From Rhodospirillales bacterium (GTDB taxonomy: Bacteria; Pseudomonadota; Alphaproteobacteria; Rhodospirillales; Casp-alpha2), in the NCBI GenBank assembly GCA_018664265.1, contig JABJOR010000426.1:1-7528 (forward strand): DNA of 7,528 bases, given 5' to 3'. Below the pieces are notes generated by a model, which had not been told where the DNA came from, did not search any database, and saw only the letters and a list, made by a program, of their open reading frames with translations. Shown piece by piece: positions 6,707-7,528 of this stretch (position 1 is the stretch's first letter; each line of letters opens with the position of its first letter). The position numbers and the translations under genes were made by a program.

Positions 6707-7528
6707 ATATAATGAAGATCGCTAAACTTGTGCCGGAAAGCCTTTACATCCGGAGCGACGCTGGCAGTGTTTTCCTTGTTTACCAGAACTCGGTAAATCA
6801 ACTGGGCCAACTCTTCCATATCCTCCACACCCATTCCCCAGCGTACAATTTCGGGTGTTCCAAAACGCAGACCATTCATATCGCCTTTAACAGGCTTTAT
6901 AGGTAGACCAATCCCGCAGGCTAGAATACCAGCCTCTCGAAGCTTCTTTGACGCTGCTTGACCGCCGCTGAAATCAGCCGCTTCCAATGCAAACTGATGG
7001 GATGTGGTAAAGCCTGAATTCCCACCAAAGACCGGAGCACCAAGATGATGGAGATGGCTTGCAAGAGCACGAGCCGTATCGACCATAGCCTGTGCATAGG
7101 CCTTGCCGTGAGCTTTCCAGTCCAACAAGGTAATTGCTAATGCTGCCGATTTGGCCGCATCAAAATTGGCTGTCAATCCTGGAAAAGCGATGGCGTCAAG
7201 ACGCTCGGCAAGCTTTGCGCTATTGGTTACGATCAATCCGGACGCAGGACCACCCAGGCTTTTATAGGTGCTCATGGTCATCAAATGCGCACCTTCTTCA
7301 AGCGGGTTTTTCCAGGCACCGCCCGCAAACATGCCTGAAAGATGCGCAGCATCAAATAGCACCCATGCCCCAACTTCATCTGCAATTGCGCGAATTTCAT
7401 GAACCGGATGTTGGTGTAAATTCATACTGCCCCCAATGGTAATCAATTTGGGTTTCAGCTTTTTAACTTGCTTGCGAAGATCATCCAAATCCACACTGTA
7501 GCTAGCAGGGTCCACCTCTGCGGCATGA
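6700..7528 (-). CDS. serine hydroxymethyltransferase-like PLP enzyme, C-terminal part (cut by right edge)
   Basis: Fold-type I pyridoxal-phosphate enzyme of the glycine/serine hydroxymethyltransferase family, which interconverts serine and glycine with tetrahydrofolate. The visible part is about 275 residues. SHMTs are usually about 420-430 residues, so roughly 150 N-terminal residues lie beyond the window. Numbering from the first full codon at the edge, PLP-binding Asp59 and His62 lie in FDAAHLSG. The Schiff-base Lys is Lys89 in TMSTYKSLGGP, and the substrate-carboxylate Arg is Arg221 in GLRFGTPE. The residue before the lysine is Tyr88 where classical SHMT has His (TTHK), and the following RGPR is GGPA. 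This therefore looks like a divergent SHMT-like branch rather than housekeeping GlyA. The GTG at 7513-7515 could be mistaken for a start, but the frame stays open to the edge and the family pattern continues, so it is internal. It converges on the LysR gene with a 29-base gap. Reaction is uncertain. Confidence 0.9.
   Translation of the reverse strand, partial: HAAEVDPASYSVDLDDLRKQVKKLKPKLITIGGSMNLHQHPVHEIRAIADEVGAWVLFDAAHLSGMFAGGAWKNPLEEGAHLMTMSTYKSLGGPASGLIVTNSAKLAERLDAIAFPGLTANFDAAKSAALAITLLDWKAHGKAYAQAMVDTARALASHLHHLGAPVFGGNSGFTTSHQFALEAADFSGGQAASKKLREAGILACGIGLPIKPVKGDMNGLRFGTPEIVRWGMGVEDMEELAQLIYRVLVNKENTASVAPDVKAFRHKFSDLHYMR

Noticed and set aside
7513..7515. GTG as the start of the SHMT-like gene
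   Set aside because: The frame is open through to the window edge, and the family normally has about 150 more residues before this point, so the codon is an internal valine.

Overview
The window holds seven protein-coding genes, two of them cut by the window edges. I see no RNA gene, mobile element, CRISPR array or long repeat. Base composition looks close to balanced by eye. The gene families (GcvA-type LysR regulator, GT9 glycosyltransferase, SHMT-like enzyme, enoyl-CoA hydratase) point to a Gram-negative proteobacterium. A marine alphaproteobacterium is my best guess, at low confidence because no ribosomal or other lineage marker is present.

Layout: positions 1-455 (minus) are the N-terminal 151 codons of an enoyl-CoA hydratase/isomerase-family enzyme that runs off the left edge. 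Positions 508-1668 (minus) encode a GT9 (heptosyltransferase-like) glycosyltransferase. A 120-base divergent intergenic region, with a 13-base palindrome and a possible promoter, separates it from a plus-strand run of four closely spaced genes. These are a large unassigned polytopic membrane protein that resembles a GT-C glycosyltransferase (1789-3696), a flippase-like PF03706 membrane protein (3722-4648), a di-iron fatty acid hydroxylase/sterol desaturase-family membrane enzyme (4716-5681) and a LysR-type regulator (5723-6670). Beyond them, convergently oriented, is the C-terminal part of a serine hydroxymethyltransferase-like PLP enzyme (6700-7528, minus) that runs off the right edge. An imperfect hairpin lies between the two convergent gene ends.

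The GT9 enzyme, GT-C-like protein, PF03706 protein and lipid hydroxylase together suggest a small envelope-glycolipid module: a sugar transferred at the cytoplasmic face, a membrane-embedded transferase acting on the periplasmic side, a lipid translocation or modification protein, and an oxygenase that hydroxylates or desaturates a lipid chain or polycyclic lipid. The family assignments are well supported. The joint pathway, its substrate and any link to the LysR regulator are inference. I do not recognise this gene set as a named system, and it is the most interesting content of the window.
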